Made by a program: the position numbers and the translations under genes. A DNA stretch of 64,000 bases from NCBI GenBank assembly GCA_040357565.1, contig JBDODJ010000010.1; one strand, written 5' to 3'. Below, piece by piece: positions 10,569 through 23,640 of this stretch. This DNA is from Cercozoa sp. M6MM (Eukaryota; Endomyxa: Ascetosporea). Position 1 is the first letter of the stretch. Each line of letters opens with the position of its first letter. Below the pieces are notes generated by a model. The model saw only the letters and a program-made list of their open reading frames with translations, was not told the DNA's origin and made no database searches.

Positions 10569-11186
10569 ACATTCAGTCGCAGTGGCAGTGTGAGGCACCA
10601 ATGTTCGGTTGCATGCCGCATGCTACGTGTTAAAATACTTTACGCGCGGGCCTGGTGTCGGGTTGAAAATGATCGAGAAATTGGGTCAAGAATCTGTCAA
10701 TGTTTCTGCGGTTTTGTATATTTCCGCGCGAAGGCTGGCGTTTCTCGACCACAAAAAAAGAAAATAGGTCAAATATTCGGGGTTTTTCGGAACTTGGGAT
10801 GATTTAGGGCATCTTTTCCTCCAGGTACTCTGCAAGCACGGTGTCACGTGAGTTCATTCGTCGTCTAACACTTGAAAGGAACAAAGTCTCGCGATTCCAT
10901 CACCCAAATGAGCAAGCTACATCTGGGGTTTGGACAAAGCGGTATTCTATTTACTTTCAAACGTCTGTCTTGATGTGACTGGGAAGCCATAGTTGTTGTA
11001 TTTGGGCAGGGTTGTGTCCTCAAAGTTCAACACAGTTGAAACATGAATACGACAAGCAACTTGCCGCAGTGTATCAAGTTTCTATCAACACTTTGACTAT
11101 CTTCTTCGACTCTATAGCATTCTTTCGGCATATACAGTAGTGGACTTACATCGTTACGCGAATCATACCGAAACTGTTCAAGGAGC
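10569..11186. other. Divergent intergenic region
   Basis: Lies between the start codons of the voltage-sensor gene (minus) and the zinc-finger gene (plus). It should contain both promoters. No motif stands out and no exon is convincing. Confidence 0.45.
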
Positions 11187-13348
11187 ATGCCTTCCTCCAA
11201 CAGCAGCTCAGGCACGTCGAGTAAAGCCCCTTCCATAGCGTCGAGCTTGAATGGCATGAGTCATGAGCGCGAGTTGGCTGCAATAAACGGGCTGACTGCA
11301 TTACGTCGATCGAGTAACTTTCTCCTACAACACCAAATTTATATTTTGACGAGAATTGGTGAAAGATTGACTGGGAGCCGTTTCTTTAGTGTTACCCCGG
11401 CGCAGTCGCTCGCTGTTACGCGACATTTCGTGCAACGACGACTCCGATGACTATAGACTTGCTGATGCGGAGAAAGAAGAAGAAGCGGAAGAGGATTTCG
11501 AGATTTGCTTAGACAGTCGTCGCTCCAGAAGAAAGCGCCGCACGCTGTACGAGAGGGAGGAAGGGCCGGCGCTCGCCGACTCGCTCGAGTATCCGGTGAA
11601 GAAGAAGCGCTGCACCGCACGTGCTCAGACAGCTGATAGCAACAAAGTCTACTGCTCTATGTGTAAGACCACGATGTAAGTTCTCTCATGCATTATTTTT
11701 TATTTGTCCGCATTTTCTATCTTCGGTGTGCATTTTCCGTTTGTTTCTAGGACCTCTCACAACAAACCGCAGTTGTTCGCACACTGTATGAATACGATTC
11801 ACCGAATATTTATGTTCAACGAATACCGATGAATGTTTAGTCGCTGGCCACTTTGGACTGAAATGGCTCAGACTGCGCTCTGCCCCTCATCTGACCCATT
11901 GGAGTTACTCAGGCCTTTCGACCCTCGGTAGATTCACGCTCAACATAACTCTTAGTTTTAATTTTTGAACGAAAGCAAACTTTTAGCACGCAAGCACGGC
12001 ATGCTGCATAAGAAGAACCCAGAAAATCGTAGCGGTGCAGCAGCTAGACTTAGTGTCGCCGAAGTGGAACAGCTACTTTCCAAAAGCAACTGGACTCGAG
12101 TTTTGAAGAAGTGCATCAACGAGGAAATCGTCGAGGCCTTTCGAATGTTGCAACGCCTCGTAGCAGACGAAAAATGTCTTTGCTTCTTCGACACGGCCAA
12201 GGCAACAGAATTCAATGTCCGCAAACGCTCCACGCTGCACCTTCCCGCCGAGATTCGTGCCGAAATTCTCGGTAAAGGTAATACTTAAAATACGATTAAA
12301 AATCTACAATCAACCAGTATGTGTGCACCTGTTTGTTACCTCTCCTGCCTAGAAAATAACGACAAGGATGAAACGCAGGTCCAAGAAGACGAGAACGAAA
12401 CTATCTCCTGTTTGAGTGTAAAATTTAAAAGCTACCCGTTTGCAGACAATGTTATGTCCTTAAAAGTGCAGTTTGTATATTTTTCTTTTCAAACGGCAGG
12501 CTGAGACTACTCTGGATAGTTCTTTTGGAGGAAAAAGACCCGTGACGCTTGGAAGCATCGTCGGAAGGTGTGCCTTCAACTCAGATTTGCGTACTACAGA
12601 CAGCTCCGTAGCGCACAGGCTGAGAAGCAAGGTTAATCCTTTTGGAGCGAGAAGTTGGATTTTTAAAAACGCAGCACAAGCTGCAAGTGCGGTGGTGCGC
12701 GCACACGTAGCTTCAAAGCAGGCCAGAACAGTGTTTCCGACGGGAATTCCTGCTTTCAGCGCTCGCAATATCAAAAGCCAAAGCAATCAGCTGACTGCGC
12801 GTATCACCGGTATCACTTTTGATAGCGTCGTACAAACGTATGAACGAAACTTGACTTTCCTTGTAGCACTAAAGCAAGAACTGGCCAAGCTTGAGAGGGA
12901 GCAAATGCTTGCTGCACAGAAGGCAACATTTGCGCAGAACTTTGAGAACGAGTTCAATCGCTGTGCAAGGTAACTTTAGCTAGTCTTCAATTTCCCTTCA
13001 CGCAATGGTCTCTTAGCGAACACTTGATTTCCAACGATGCAAGCACACGCAACGTGTTTTTTCAACTGCTGCAATGCGACAGCCTCGAGAATATTCCAGA
13101 CGACCTCCCTCCACAGCAGCAACTGCGGCAGCAGTATCGGCAACAACATCAACGGAATGTGCAACTTAGCTTGCCTTCTCTTCACGGCAGTGTGTCAAAC
13201 GTATCGTCGCAGCAAAAGTACGTTTTTTTAAACATTTGCTTCAACCATCGTAGAGATCATATCTATTTCCCACTGTTGCGCTAGTCTTCACAACGTCTCG
13301 ACAAATGGCACTTTTGCGAGCATGCCAACTTTTACCCTATCTGTTTAG
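11187..13348 (+). CDS. Nuclear C2H2/U1-type zinc-finger protein, 527 residues
   Basis: Function not known. Eight exons (11187-11358, 11390-11675, 11751-11785, 11987-12277, 12353-12417, 12500-12969, 13017-13217, 13285-13348) join in frame to 527 codons plus TAG. The N-terminus is Ser-rich. Next come an acidic run (ADAEKEEEAEEDFE) and two basic clusters (RRSRRKRR and PVKKKR) that look like nuclear localisation signals. One zinc finger, YCSMCKTTM...LFAHSRKHG, with C-x2-C-x14-H-x3-H spacing, is rebuilt exactly across two introns, which is good evidence for the model. A helical domain follows (SVAEVEQLLSKSNWTRVLKK), then an acidic exon, a long helix (LVALKQELAKLEREQMLAAQ) and a Gln-rich C-terminal tail (PPQQQLRQQYRQQHQ). 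U1-type fingers often bind RNA or act in splicing, but nothing here fixes the partner. Introns as short as 31 bp. Confidence 0.75.
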
Positions 13349-14012
13349 ACGGAATACTGTCGAAACACCACAAATTCAAGTCAAGTAGTGACCAGGCATT
13401 TACGTTTCTCGCTGCGCGCTGTTCTCGCCTGTCACGACACCGAATTGAAATGAACCGAACCGACTTCGACTGCACTGATTGATTGCTGGTTCTATTTAAC
13501 AACCAAGCGTCGGATGCCTAGTCATTAGGGTCGGAGATTATTACGCCCGGCAAGTGAGCTCACCGACTACTCGCTGGCGATCGTTTTAAGAGGGTCGCAC
13601 GAAGTCAACAGGGGGAGGGTGGCGATCTCCTGAGAAAGTGGCGCGCGCGACCGACACGGCAGACGAGCTCCCATCTCTAAACTCGCCTGACTTGGTCTTG
13701 AAGGCGTTCACCTTCGACGCTCAACGTCATCACGACAGTGCAGTGGACGGAGATGGGGTGCGCCTTGTCGTCGTCATATCCAGCGGCTTGAACCGCGCGT
13801 GCATGGAGAGGCGAGGGAAGAACTGCCAGACAAAGACTTGCCCACTGCCACGCGCATGCCATTCACGTTGTGCACGAGGTAACGTGAGCGAATTCGGCGG
13901 TTTGATGTGGTAATGCCACATGGGACGGGCCAGGCAAAACGCACAAAGTGCAAAACAAGAATGCGTGCGGGGCTCCCCGTGACCCTTAGCACTCCCGCAG
14001 TCAGACGCCAGT

Positions 14013-14094
<82 letters not shown>

Positions 14095-14194
14095 NNNNNN
14101 NNNNNNNNNNNNNNNNNNNNNNNNNNNNNNNNNNNNNNNNNNNNNNNNNNNNNNNNNNNNNNNNNNNNNNNNNNNNNNNNNNNNNNNNNNNNNN

Positions 14195-14251
<57 letters not shown>

Positions 14252-14542
14252 AGTACACTAAGAAGCCACGACGGCAGAGGCTTCAACTGCACTGCTGTCG
14301 CGGGAATACGAATAAACACCAGTGTCTCCACCTGAGGTGACTGCGATTTAACTTAACCACAGTACGAGTAATGATGGGCTAGAGTCGAGCACACTGGGTC
14401 TGTACATAGGCCCGACCTGCCCCCGGACCTTCGTTTCCAGACTACAGCAGTAAGGTGGTCGACGCGGGCGATGACGAGTCGAGTAGAACGGAAGCGACGG
14501 GCGGATGTCAGCACGATAATCATGTTACAGAGACGTCAGCCA
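13349..14542. other. Convergent intergenic region
   Basis: Lies between the 3' ends of the zinc-finger gene (plus) and ERCC4 (minus). It holds a long (CA)n array with a 100-N gap. Open frames here are low-complexity or overlap each other and have no splice or motif support, so I assign no gene. Confidence 0.5.
14014..14247. repeat. (CA)n microsatellite with 100-N gap
   Basis: (CA)n on both sides of a gap of exactly 100 N (14095-14194), so the true array length is unknown. This is one of the few arrays outside an intron. Confidence 0.95.
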
Positions 14543-17500
14543 CTAACTTTTGTCGATCGCGTCGGGAAACCCCAACGCACTGTCGTGCATGAAGGAGTGC
14601 AGCTTTTGTGCGTTCATCTTGCCGATCCTAGAAAACAAAAATACGAATAAGGACAATTATATAGAAGAGACACGGGCGAGGAAATCTTCTGAATAGTGCA
14701 GTGGTACCACTTCTCTAAATCCTTCTTGGACGCAGCACAAAGCTGTTTGATGCTACCGGCGTTTCTTGCGAGTCTGGGGGTTTTGCACGCATCAAACAGG
14801 AGAGAAAAACTGTGTTAGCAGGGGAGGGTACAGTCGACTATTCTGTGGCGTAACACCCGGCATTTTGCTCAGCCTACATTGACTACCAGGTACGATTAAA
14901 AACGCGGATTGTGCATTAGTACATGTCCATTGGTGTCGTATCGTACTGTTCTTGTGCAGTCTGACCACGGGGAATGCCAGAGATGTTCAAATAACGATGG
15001 GCAGAGAGAAACTACGTCATGCACGGTGGCAGCCAGGTGCACATCGGGCTGTGCCTCACCTTTTTTGATGAGACGAAACAGACGCTGCACACGTATTGGA
15101 CACATGTGAAGCATATACTCCCTATCGGACAGTAAGCCATGCTAATCAAGCTACCGCGGTGTGGGCAGCTCCACGCGACCATATCACTCGCAGCGACGGA
15201 AACTGCCGTATTAAACCCGACAACTGGACACAAAGACACCGTATCACACACACAAAGACACGGTACAAGGAACAAGGATAGGTCTACTTGCGCCATGGTG
15301 TCCTTGTTGCGCACGTGTGTCGGCACAGCTGCAGCACCCGGGTGCAGGCCAAACTGTTCGCGACTGTCGAATTCCACCAGCAACACCGGCCGCTCGTACA
15401 GGCGGCACATCTGAGCGGCAGTAGCAGGGACATCAGCAGGGACAGCAGGGGATGTCACGGGTGGAAACCAAAAACCATAAACACCTGCGTAGCTTGCGTG
15501 AACAGCCGACCGCAATCGAGTGAATGCCGCAGATCGGCCGGCGACTTGCGCTCCACGCACACCGCCGGCGTAAGCACGTAGTCTGCACGAAAAAATCCTC
15601 TGCGATCCACTTCAAGGTAGACAGAATTACCACCAACGGCAAGTGTCACCGGGACTACCTTGATTCCATGTGCATGCAGCATGCCTACACACCTCTCGCA
15701 CTTATCTCTCTGAAGTTATTCCCTAAAGCATACCCGGCAGTGACGATCGAAATTCGCGGACATCGACAATGACCGAAGCTTGCTTCTTCCGCGCGGAGGT
15801 TTCGCGGTCGTTGTCGTTGCTGGTGTTATCGCTGTCATCGTCGACGAGGTCGACATTGGCGACCTTGGCGAAAGTTGCACTGCCTCGCAGGTTGATCACC
15901 TTGTCGAACGCACTCTGGGAGTGAAGGAACATTAAAGATAGTGGAAATGTAATCAGGGAGGGGAGGGGGCACATGCTCACGTCGCAATTGCGCACGAAAA
16001 CGCAGGTCTTCGGCTGAGTCTTTGTATGCCAGCAGGTGCACATACAGCGTGTCACTCTACCACATGGAGAACAGGAGACAATGACACAGGGTATAAGGGT
16101 GAAGTTTGACACACCTCTGCCTGCTGTTCCACTGCCTGACCGTTGTTTAGTCTTTCCTACGCACTCGAAACTGGGTGGAGACAGAAGGTAACAAAGTACG
16201 GGGGGGGGGGAACCTGATCCTCCGCCTCCTTTTGCAACTTGTCTGCCAGGAGGTTGGCCTGTAGGTTAGAGATGAAAAGGGTTAACGGAAATATAAAAAA
16301 GTAGAGGAACCTGCAGGATTTCGAGTTCCCGAATGGCGGCAGTGTCCGGTGCGAGCAGAATCACGTGCCGCGGACTGATCTACGCAGACATACACCGACG
16401 CACATCACCGCTACCACTGACCACAACTAGAATGATCCACATGGTACCAAAGGCAAGTGCGTCAGAGCCGAGTGGCCGACCAAGAAGATAATCACGTTGT
16501 CCTGTGCTTAAAGAGACCCGTATTGCCTGGTACCGCCCTCCGATACCTGCCATTACCTTGTTGTCGAAGACGACGAAATCGGCGCCCTGCAGTGCCTTGC
16601 CCTTGTACCTGCAAAACATACCACATTTGCCACACCAACACACCTGTCCGCGCGGGTAGACACAGGTACTTACTTGGCACTGTCCTTGATCTTGGCCAAC
16701 ACCGAAGCCAATGTCTGCTGCTGCTCCCATGCGTAGTGTAGGGGTACAAGGGCAACAAAAGGAAGAGGTAAAAAGGCCAGTAGAAGCAACCGTCTCGGAA
16801 TAATCATCGAGCGTCGTTTGCCGCTCGCGTTTCTCGCCAGCACTTGCGGCTTCCTCGTTTTTCTATAAATGAGTTAATTCATCGTCGGGTATGACGCTAG
16901 CAGGGTGCTGCTCCTCGGCACTAATCACTAGCAGCGTACCTCTGTGCTAAAGCCGCGCCGCATGGCGCACAGTTTGGCGTACTTTCGCATAAATTCAGCG
17001 TCGGCCTCGATCTCCTGTGCCAAGAATAATCTCAAACGAGGCCAACGATACAGACGTGGGTACCACCAACGTCTCACGGAGTGCATGACTGTGGCATTGC
17101 GTTTCCTGTCCACGTAACCGTGGTGAAGGAAGAACGGCAGGGTGGGAGGGGGGGGGTGTAAACCAAGTAAGTTTTGTCCGGCAACGCCTGCTGCGACACC
17201 TTCGGCCGACTGCGCAGGTACTCCATCCACTGCGCGCGCGTGCTGTCCCACAAATACAAATAAGTCCACAAATAAGTCCACCAGACCTATTATTCGTTCA
17301 GCGATTAAAATACAGAAATGAGACTGGGTCGTCCGCGCGGACGGTCAGCAGTTCGCACAGCGCGAAGGCGGCGTACCAGTCGCGCGTGCACACCACCACC
17401 GGCCGTGTCGCTACCGGAGAGCTTAAATAAGGACAAAGAGGAACAGAACACTGATGGGCAGTATGCTACTCTTGGGCATGATTTCGTGCATGGTTTCCAG

Positions 17501-19931
17501 AAACACGTTCCACCGAGCGTTTGGTTCCAGAATGGGCTAAAAGGCAAGACAGGTACAAAAGATGCAAGAGAGGTAAATGGATACCAGACAGCGCAGCGAA
17601 TCGATGCTTTTGTAACGTCCACGCACGCCCTTGTGCACCTCTTGTATCTAGAAGAGGCAACCAGAGTGTAAAGGAGCTCACAGGGGGGAGCGGGGATAAC
17701 AAAGGGAACGGAGTAACAGGGTGTAACATGGGGCAACAGTATAAGAGAAGACGAGGCAACAAGGAGGCAAAAGATACACGGTAGACACGCGACTCAACGG
17801 CGCGAAGCACCTGTCGTGCCAACGGAGAGGTAGCCCACGAGGTGTCCTTGGTGGTGCGCCACAACTGCCTGGAAGAACACAATGTCTAGGGGGAGCACCA
17901 AGAGTAGCAGGAGAGTTTAATGGTGTGGCCAAAAGATACTTGACGTGTCGCAAAAAACACACAACGTCGCGCTGCGTTAGAAACTGCTGCAGTTTTTGGA
18001 GTTCCCTGAGGGAAAGAGAGCAACGGGTACACTCGGAGCACGGAGGTCTCAAATGGACAAGGGTACAACATCGCGTTCATAAGCGTGCGAGCCTTGGCGC
18101 TGAGTGCGACGCCGCGCAACTCCTGCCGCAACTGCCATCTGAAACTGAAGTGGAATGAGTGGGATAAAAAAGGGAAAGACGGGTAGAGCAAAGCTACTCG
18201 CGAAATAGACCGCTCTCCACAGTGATGCGATCCATTGGCGCTTTCGCTGCCACACGCAATTCCTCCAAGCAGTGTTCAGCCAGTGCAAACAGGGCCTGAA
18301 CAGCGTTGTTCATGACACAAGGAGCACTCGGCACTGTGTGAAGTAGCTTAACACAGGGCTTTGTACACGCTGCGCCCTGGCCGTGCCACTCGGCATCGTG
18401 ATTTCGACCTCGCAAATTTGCAGCTGAGGGATAAAGGGTATAACGGGCAAAGGGATGACGGTGTAGAAGAAGTGATAACAAGAGAGGGTACATTCAGTCT
18501 GTCTAAACAATCGGCGACTTCGCTTCGGTAACGAGGCCACAGACACACCTGTCTCACTCTACACAGGCTTTAAGGAGTAGCAGGGTAGCGAAAAGAGTAT
18601 ACCCCAGCAGCCGCATGCGTGCTTCAAGTGGGTTCACGCTGGTACGCAACCGGCGCAGCTCGTCTTCCTGACTGTCTCTCTGTACATTTATACAGGGGGT
18701 AACACAAAATGGACTGATGGAGTAACGGAATAACACAGGCTTGAGTAGGGAAAGGCAGGGAAACTGCAGCATACACTGGAGAGTTCGCCACTGCGAGCGG
18801 CAAGTGACGAGTCGAGAAAGGCCTTCTTGGGCGCGAAGGCCAACTGATGTGGCGCACTCGACATCTACCCAGCCAGATGACCACCCCACTCAGATTACCC
18901 CGTGCACACAAGTTATCACCTAATTATCGCGCAAGGCCCACACAAGTGGTTGCTCTACCGCTCTCATAAACTGGTGCGTGCGTCGATTGGCCACGCCGAA
19001 GGTCTTGACTTCCTGCAAAACGAGAAACTGGGGGGGGGGGGGAGGGATGGGGCAAACAGTTAAAAAGGATAGATACCGGTATTGCTACAGCAGGCGCATA
19101 TACGCGCTTCTCGTCAAACAACCGCACCTGCAGTGGAACAATGAAGACAGTGATTAAAAAAACAGCAACACGAGAGCGAAGGATACCGCAAAGCCATGCG
19201 TTGATAATTCGTCCACCTAGGTGATGGCAACAGAGGGTAACAGGGGATAACAAGGTCACAAAAAGTTAGCAAGCTTACCGTGTGTGCATTCCACACGATC
19301 ATGCCGTCGACGTTGTGCATCGGCACGCAGTTGCGCAGCAGGTCCACCACTGGGGGCGGGGGATAGGGTCAAGTGAGGGGAACGGGAGCACTAGGTCGAT
19401 AAGCTACCTAGAATGCGCGATGTGACAGCGACACAACCACCTCGCAAATACAGTTTCCTGCATCAAGTGTCCATGAACAACCGTCTGCACACTAAGCATG
19501 TGTATACTTGCGATCCTCGGCAGAGTACTCGGCAGTCACCCAGTGGATTTCGGGATTCCGCTTGCCTGCCCAGGTAAGGCAAGTTAGAAGAAAGCTAAGA
19601 GAGAAATAGGACGCTACCCTTGTAATGACGTCGGTGTAGCTCAAGACGCCGGTTTATCTCGAGGCACAGCGCCTCGTTGACACCAACGATGAGCACGAGG
19701 TGTTTGGCGGTGCCGTATCGGTGCACCAGGCCAAGCATCACATCCTCCAGTCGCATACCGGCACCCGCCACCAGCAAAGTGTCGCCGCGACATATCTCAC
19801 GTACCATCGCGCACTGAAACGGCAGCAGGAGCTACAGCAACAGGCAAAGAAATATCAACACAAAGCGACAAAAAACTGATGGCATCGCTCGGTACTGTGT
19901 CGAGGTCGTCTGCGTCGTCCTTAGTGTCCAT
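14543..19931 (-). CDS. ERCC4: XPF/ERCC4/Rad1 structure-specific DNA repair endonuclease
   Basis: Catalytic subunit of the XPF-ERCC1 nuclease that cuts 5' of lesions in nucleotide excision repair and acts on crosslinks. ATG at 19931 (MDTKDDADDLDT). The N-terminal helicase-like part is seen as MVREICRGDTLLVAGAGMR with HLVLIVGVNEALCLEINRR, WVTAEYSAEDRK, and NCVPMHNVDGMIVWNAHTV, which corresponds to the region of human XPF preceding its AHRI motif. Later, PRHVILLAPDTAAIRELEIL matches the segment before the nuclease. The nuclease core is VIVDVREFRSSLPG, VVPVTLAV, then GDYVLTPAVCVERKSPADL, holding the GDXnERKX3D active site across an intron, then RPVLLVEFD and FPSLRVIWSRGAAHTARLF. The C-terminal double HhH reads LARNAGSIKQLCAASKKDLE and KMNAQKLHSFMHDSALGF; TAG at 14545-14543. 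Many small introns. It shares a 238 bp divergent promoter with the CCHC gene. Confidence 0.92.
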
Positions 19932-20169
19932 GGTAAGAATCCAACCCATTCACACTCACCATGCTATCTGTGCCCAAACAGCACACTAAAAATGCTGGGT
20001 ATAATCTCCCGCCGTTTTGTGCATCGACAGTGCTGCACTGTACAGGACAGAACACAGTCCTACAGCGCAACGAACGCTTTGTCTCGCTAACACGCTCCGA
20101 AATTTGCTCAGTGCAGCTTCGGCTTGTTGCTGTGTGGAGACTTTTTGACTTTTTGGGTTAAAATGCCTT
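19932..20169. promoter_or_regulatory. Bidirectional promoter region
   Basis: Only 238 bp separate the start codons of ERCC4 (minus) and the CCHC-knuckle gene (plus), so regulatory elements are probably shared. No canonical box is identifiable by eye. Confidence 0.5.
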
Positions 20170-21293
20170 ATGAGTGATTGGCTGCCACGCTTTGACTTCA
20201 GCACTGTTGAAGAGTTCCGCGACGAGCCTGACCTAAGTGACGTTGTCACGTAGTTTGGTGTTTTCATTTCTCCCCTTGCTCGTCCCGCAACAATCTGCTG
20301 TGCGTGTGCAGCTGCGCCGTCGAACAAGAAGTTCCTGATATCCTCAACATTGGTAAAGTTCAGATGATTAGTGAGGCGTGCGTTTTATTGAGTCACAACA
20401 AGGTAGCACCCGTCGACGAAGAAGACTTGTGGAACTCAAGCGTGTACAATGTGCTCGACACGCAGCAAACTGACGAAGCAGAGTTCTCTACGTCTCCTGA
20501 AAATAAACCAGAAGAGAGTATCCATCAAGCACTGCCATGTTCAAAAGGCCTTGAAACTGAGGAACAGTCTCGTGCAACAACAGAGAGCCAACGGCCTTCC
20601 AAAAAAGCAGGTATGTGCACACTTTTCTGTTAAACTAAAACGCTGTTCCAACAAGTGCAAGCAGAGAAAGCAACGTTCGGGCGCTGTTTTCGATGCTTCA
20701 AAACGGGACACGATCCGTTCCTGTGTCCCGGACTCTCCTTAGTTGAGCCAGGCGCCAACACTTCCCAAAGGTTTCTAATGTTTTCTTCTTGTATTTTTCC
20801 ACTGCTAGTGGTCGTAGCTCGAAACCCTCAAGTGTCTGTTATCGTTGCAACAAGCCCGGTCACTTCGCGAGGGAATGCACCGCGTCAAAGCCGCCGCCTC
20901 TAATGTTTCTTCTCTGTCCAGATTTGTCTGCGCTTTTTATGATTGCGTGAATTTTGCAGCAAAAAGGACTCTGCGAGCAATCTGAAGTGTTACCTCTGCG
21001 ATGCCTCAGGACACATTGCGTCCAACTGCCAGAGATTCCGGTCAGTTGCTGACAATATCTCGCTTGTGCGCCAGTGCGCATTCTTTCTCTTTTGTAGAAG
21101 CAAAGATGTTTGTTTCCGTTGCAAAAAGCCCGGTCATCGCGTCTCTGAATGCCCTCAGCCTCGCACATGTCATGCATGTGGCCAGCCCGGACATTTTGCG
21201 TCACAATGTGCGTACGCTGGCTTTGTGTTTCATTCACAAACAAAACCCAGCGCTGTAATTCGTTCCAACAGAAAGCGAAGGCGACTCCGTTAA
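20170..21293 (+). CDS. CCHC zinc-knuckle protein with five knuckles
   Basis: Likely single-stranded nucleic-acid binder of the CNBP/Gis2/Air type. ATG 20170 begins MSDWLPRFDFSTVEEF, followed by an acidic region (APVDEEDLWNSSVYNV, DEAEFSTSPENKPEES) and then five C-x2-C-x4-H-x4-C knuckles on separate or shared exons: CFRCFKTGHDPFLC, CYRCNKPGHFAREC, CYLCDASGHIASNC, CFRCKKPGHRVSEC and CHACGQPGHFASQC. The last four have the aromatic and Gly-His pattern typical of RNA-binding knuckles; the first is more divergent. It ends in a basic tail (SNRKRRRLR, TAA 21291-21293) that may serve as a nuclear signal. The N-terminal acidic extension is longer than in CNBP, which suggests an Air1/2-like or lineage-specific protein. 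It is divergent from ERCC4. Confidence 0.8.
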
Positions 21294-21690
21294 CAATGCG
21301 TGGCACACCTCCCACTCAAGCGATCGCATTCTTTGGTGCACCGGCGTTGCCAGAAATTCTAATTCAGTTCTATCTCTATCCTAGCCGATCCTGGTGTTTT
21401 AGTGTTTATGGAACACGAACATAACACACGTCGAAAAGCTATGCTAACTCAGAGAGCGAGAAACGAAATAGCATCTAGTTAAAATCAAAATGATAATTAA
21501 CTCGCTATGCAGGCGTCCTAAGTAGCTGTCCTGCAGCAATAATTACGGTTGTGTATTAATTGTGCCCATTAAAACCGAGTGAGGAAGCATCTGCTAGATG
21601 AAATCGCCCCAAAAACTGAAATCCCAGCATTTTTTAAACAAAAAGAAGACTCGCTAGGACGACTGTAGCGCTGTTTGCTGCAGTGTGGAG
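21294..21690. other. Intergenic region
   Basis: Same-strand spacer, AT-richer than the flanks. It should contain the 3' end of the CCHC gene and the promoter of the next gene. I see nothing else in it. Confidence 0.45.
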
Positions 21691-23640
21691 ATGCGCACGC
21701 ACCAGAGAGGAGTCCACGGACGCAAGCGGGCTCGTGCTAAGTGCGTTTTCTGTTTCACTGAAATGATGGGATTAGAATGTCCACTTTCCACAGGCAAGTC
21801 GCGAGCGTTGAGGTTAGTCAGGATGCCGGCGCTTTAATTGTACAGCAGGACGTATATCTTTGGATACTCTGTGGACTCACTGTCGTGGTTGTAGGGACTT
21901 TCGCGACACAACTTTTCGCACACGCCCAAGCAACACGACTCAAACTGTCAGTTAGATTTCTACGGTGGCGGTGTCACACTCTCCGCTTTCACGCGCGCCC
22001 CTCTGACAGCCGAGGTATGTCGGCATTTCTGCATCTGTGTTGCACCTTCATTTTAGTTTGCCCCACCTCTCCCACGACGACAGGAGCGTGAGGCAGAGCA
22101 GCGAAGGCGAGAGCGAGAGTGGCAGAGCGATGTGTTAGACCGCATGCTACAGGAAGAGGAGGATGCTGAGATGCGTACATTTTCACTTATTGTGTGCGCG
22201 TGTATGTGTGTGTTCTCTGTTCTCTTACCGTATTTTCTTTGTTCTTTGCTCGAGCAGCCTTTTCGAGCAATGTGGTCGCCTTTGAGAGCGATGACGAAAC
22301 CGAAGAAGAATCAAAGCGCGCTGGTCGTTTCGAACGACAGCGCCGCCACGAGTTGCAAGTACTTTACCCTCCCTTGCTTCTGTTCCTGTTACCTTGTGTG
22401 CGAAGCGAAAGCGATTGCGCGAGAGGCACTCGCTCGATTCCGACTGGCCTCTGGGTACGCATGTCGTACACATGTCCTCCTATGGGTCCTATGGGTGGGC
22501 GTAGCTGCAACTAACTTGTACAGATGTCCACTGTGGAGAGTCGCACGGTCACGACACACATCATGAACAGCAACAAGAAGATCAGGAACAACAGAAACTT
22601 GACGAACGCGAGGAGGATGCAGAAGAGCACGGACAACAACAGAGTGGGTCTATGGACTTTCTCGACTTCTGCGAGCAGCACTTCAACGACGATCAGAACC
22701 ACGGCGACAACGGCCATGGTGGTTACGCGACTGAGGATACCCACCACGGGAACTACGACAGTGTGTACCACGAGGATACGTCGCGGCACTGGCGTAGAGT
22801 GCAGCGCTTCGTTCCCTCGAGTCACTCGGTCTCGGACAAGGACGAAGATGCCGACACGGGAAACACGTGCAGTGTTGACATGGATAAAGTGGATGAGGAC
22901 GATACGGACAGCACGAACGCTTCCTACATCACACATACGGTGAGCAAGAGCGCATCTGGGGTCAACACCAAGTGGACGGATTTGTTCGCACCGTCGGCTT
23001 CGGGATTCTCCTTTGGTAACCTTTCCCACCCCTTCCCTTCTCCCGTCACTCTGCTGGCTTACAGGATTTGCGGGCGAATCGAGCACTTCGAATAGCGACG
23101 GCTTTACCTTTGGTTTTAACGTGCCTGCCCAGGTACTTTGCCTTCCGTTTGAACCCATATTTCCTTCTCTTGGCCGACATTTTCCCACCCACGAAAGCAG
23201 GATGAGACGCCGACAGAGTCGTCAAACGTTGTCGTAGCTGATGATGAGCAGGAGTCGCATGCACCGTCGTACCTACTGTTTTTGTCGTCCTTGTATAGCA
23301 ACCCGGCTTGTGTACAGACGGCTGCGCTGGCGTCTGTCGCCCTTCTACCGCGATCCGGGCATCTCGATCTCCCAGCTGCGTGATGACCTGGCCGAACGGT
23401 ACCTTTTATCCCACTAGTACATGGTGCGTCTCCACCCTGGACCCTGTGCAGTCGTCCTTCGCTGCGACAGGAGCTACGACAGATGAAACGCGACGCGCAA
23501 AAGCGGCGTCAACGCGCCCTTGGCAACCGGCGTGGTATCTCGCTAAACGCTGTGTCTGTTGGAAGTTGGATGTTTGTTTTCCACTTGTAGCTGTGCGAGA
23601 CATGATGCGCCGCGCCGCCCTTGAAGGACGAGCCACGTAG
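21691..23640 (+). CDS. Hypothetical single-TM protein with His/Asp-rich region
   Basis: Not recognised. ATG 21691 (MRTHQRGVHGRKRARA) or an in-frame ATG at 21777 leads to one TM helix (YLWILCGLTVVVVGTFATQ). A charged coil follows (EREAEQRRREREWQSDVLDR), reached by an intron starting about 21951 whose exact borders I could not fix. Then come FESDDETEEESKRAGRF, a His/Gln/Glu-rich stretch (HCGESHGHDTHHEQQQEDQE) and a long acidic low-complexity segment with FLDFCEQHFNDDQNH. Ser/Gly/Phe-rich exons follow (FGFNVPAQ). The C-terminus is basic and better structured: FYRDPGISISQLRDDLAERR, LRQELRQMKRDAQKRRQRAL, RDMMRRAALEGRAT, TAG 23638-23640. The C-terminal exons splice in frame with GTACC donors. A membrane-tethered adaptor is possible, but this is a guess. 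Confidence 0.55.

Noticed and set aside
13638-13913. Plus-strand open frame of 91 codons before the CA array
   Set aside because: It begins with a non-ATG codon, overlaps minus-strand frames of equal length and has no recognisable domain.
13730-14340. Open frames coding for CVCVCV or THTHTH runs at all dinucleotide arrays
   Set aside because: They are translations of (TG)n/(CA)n and gap Ns, with no start or splice support.
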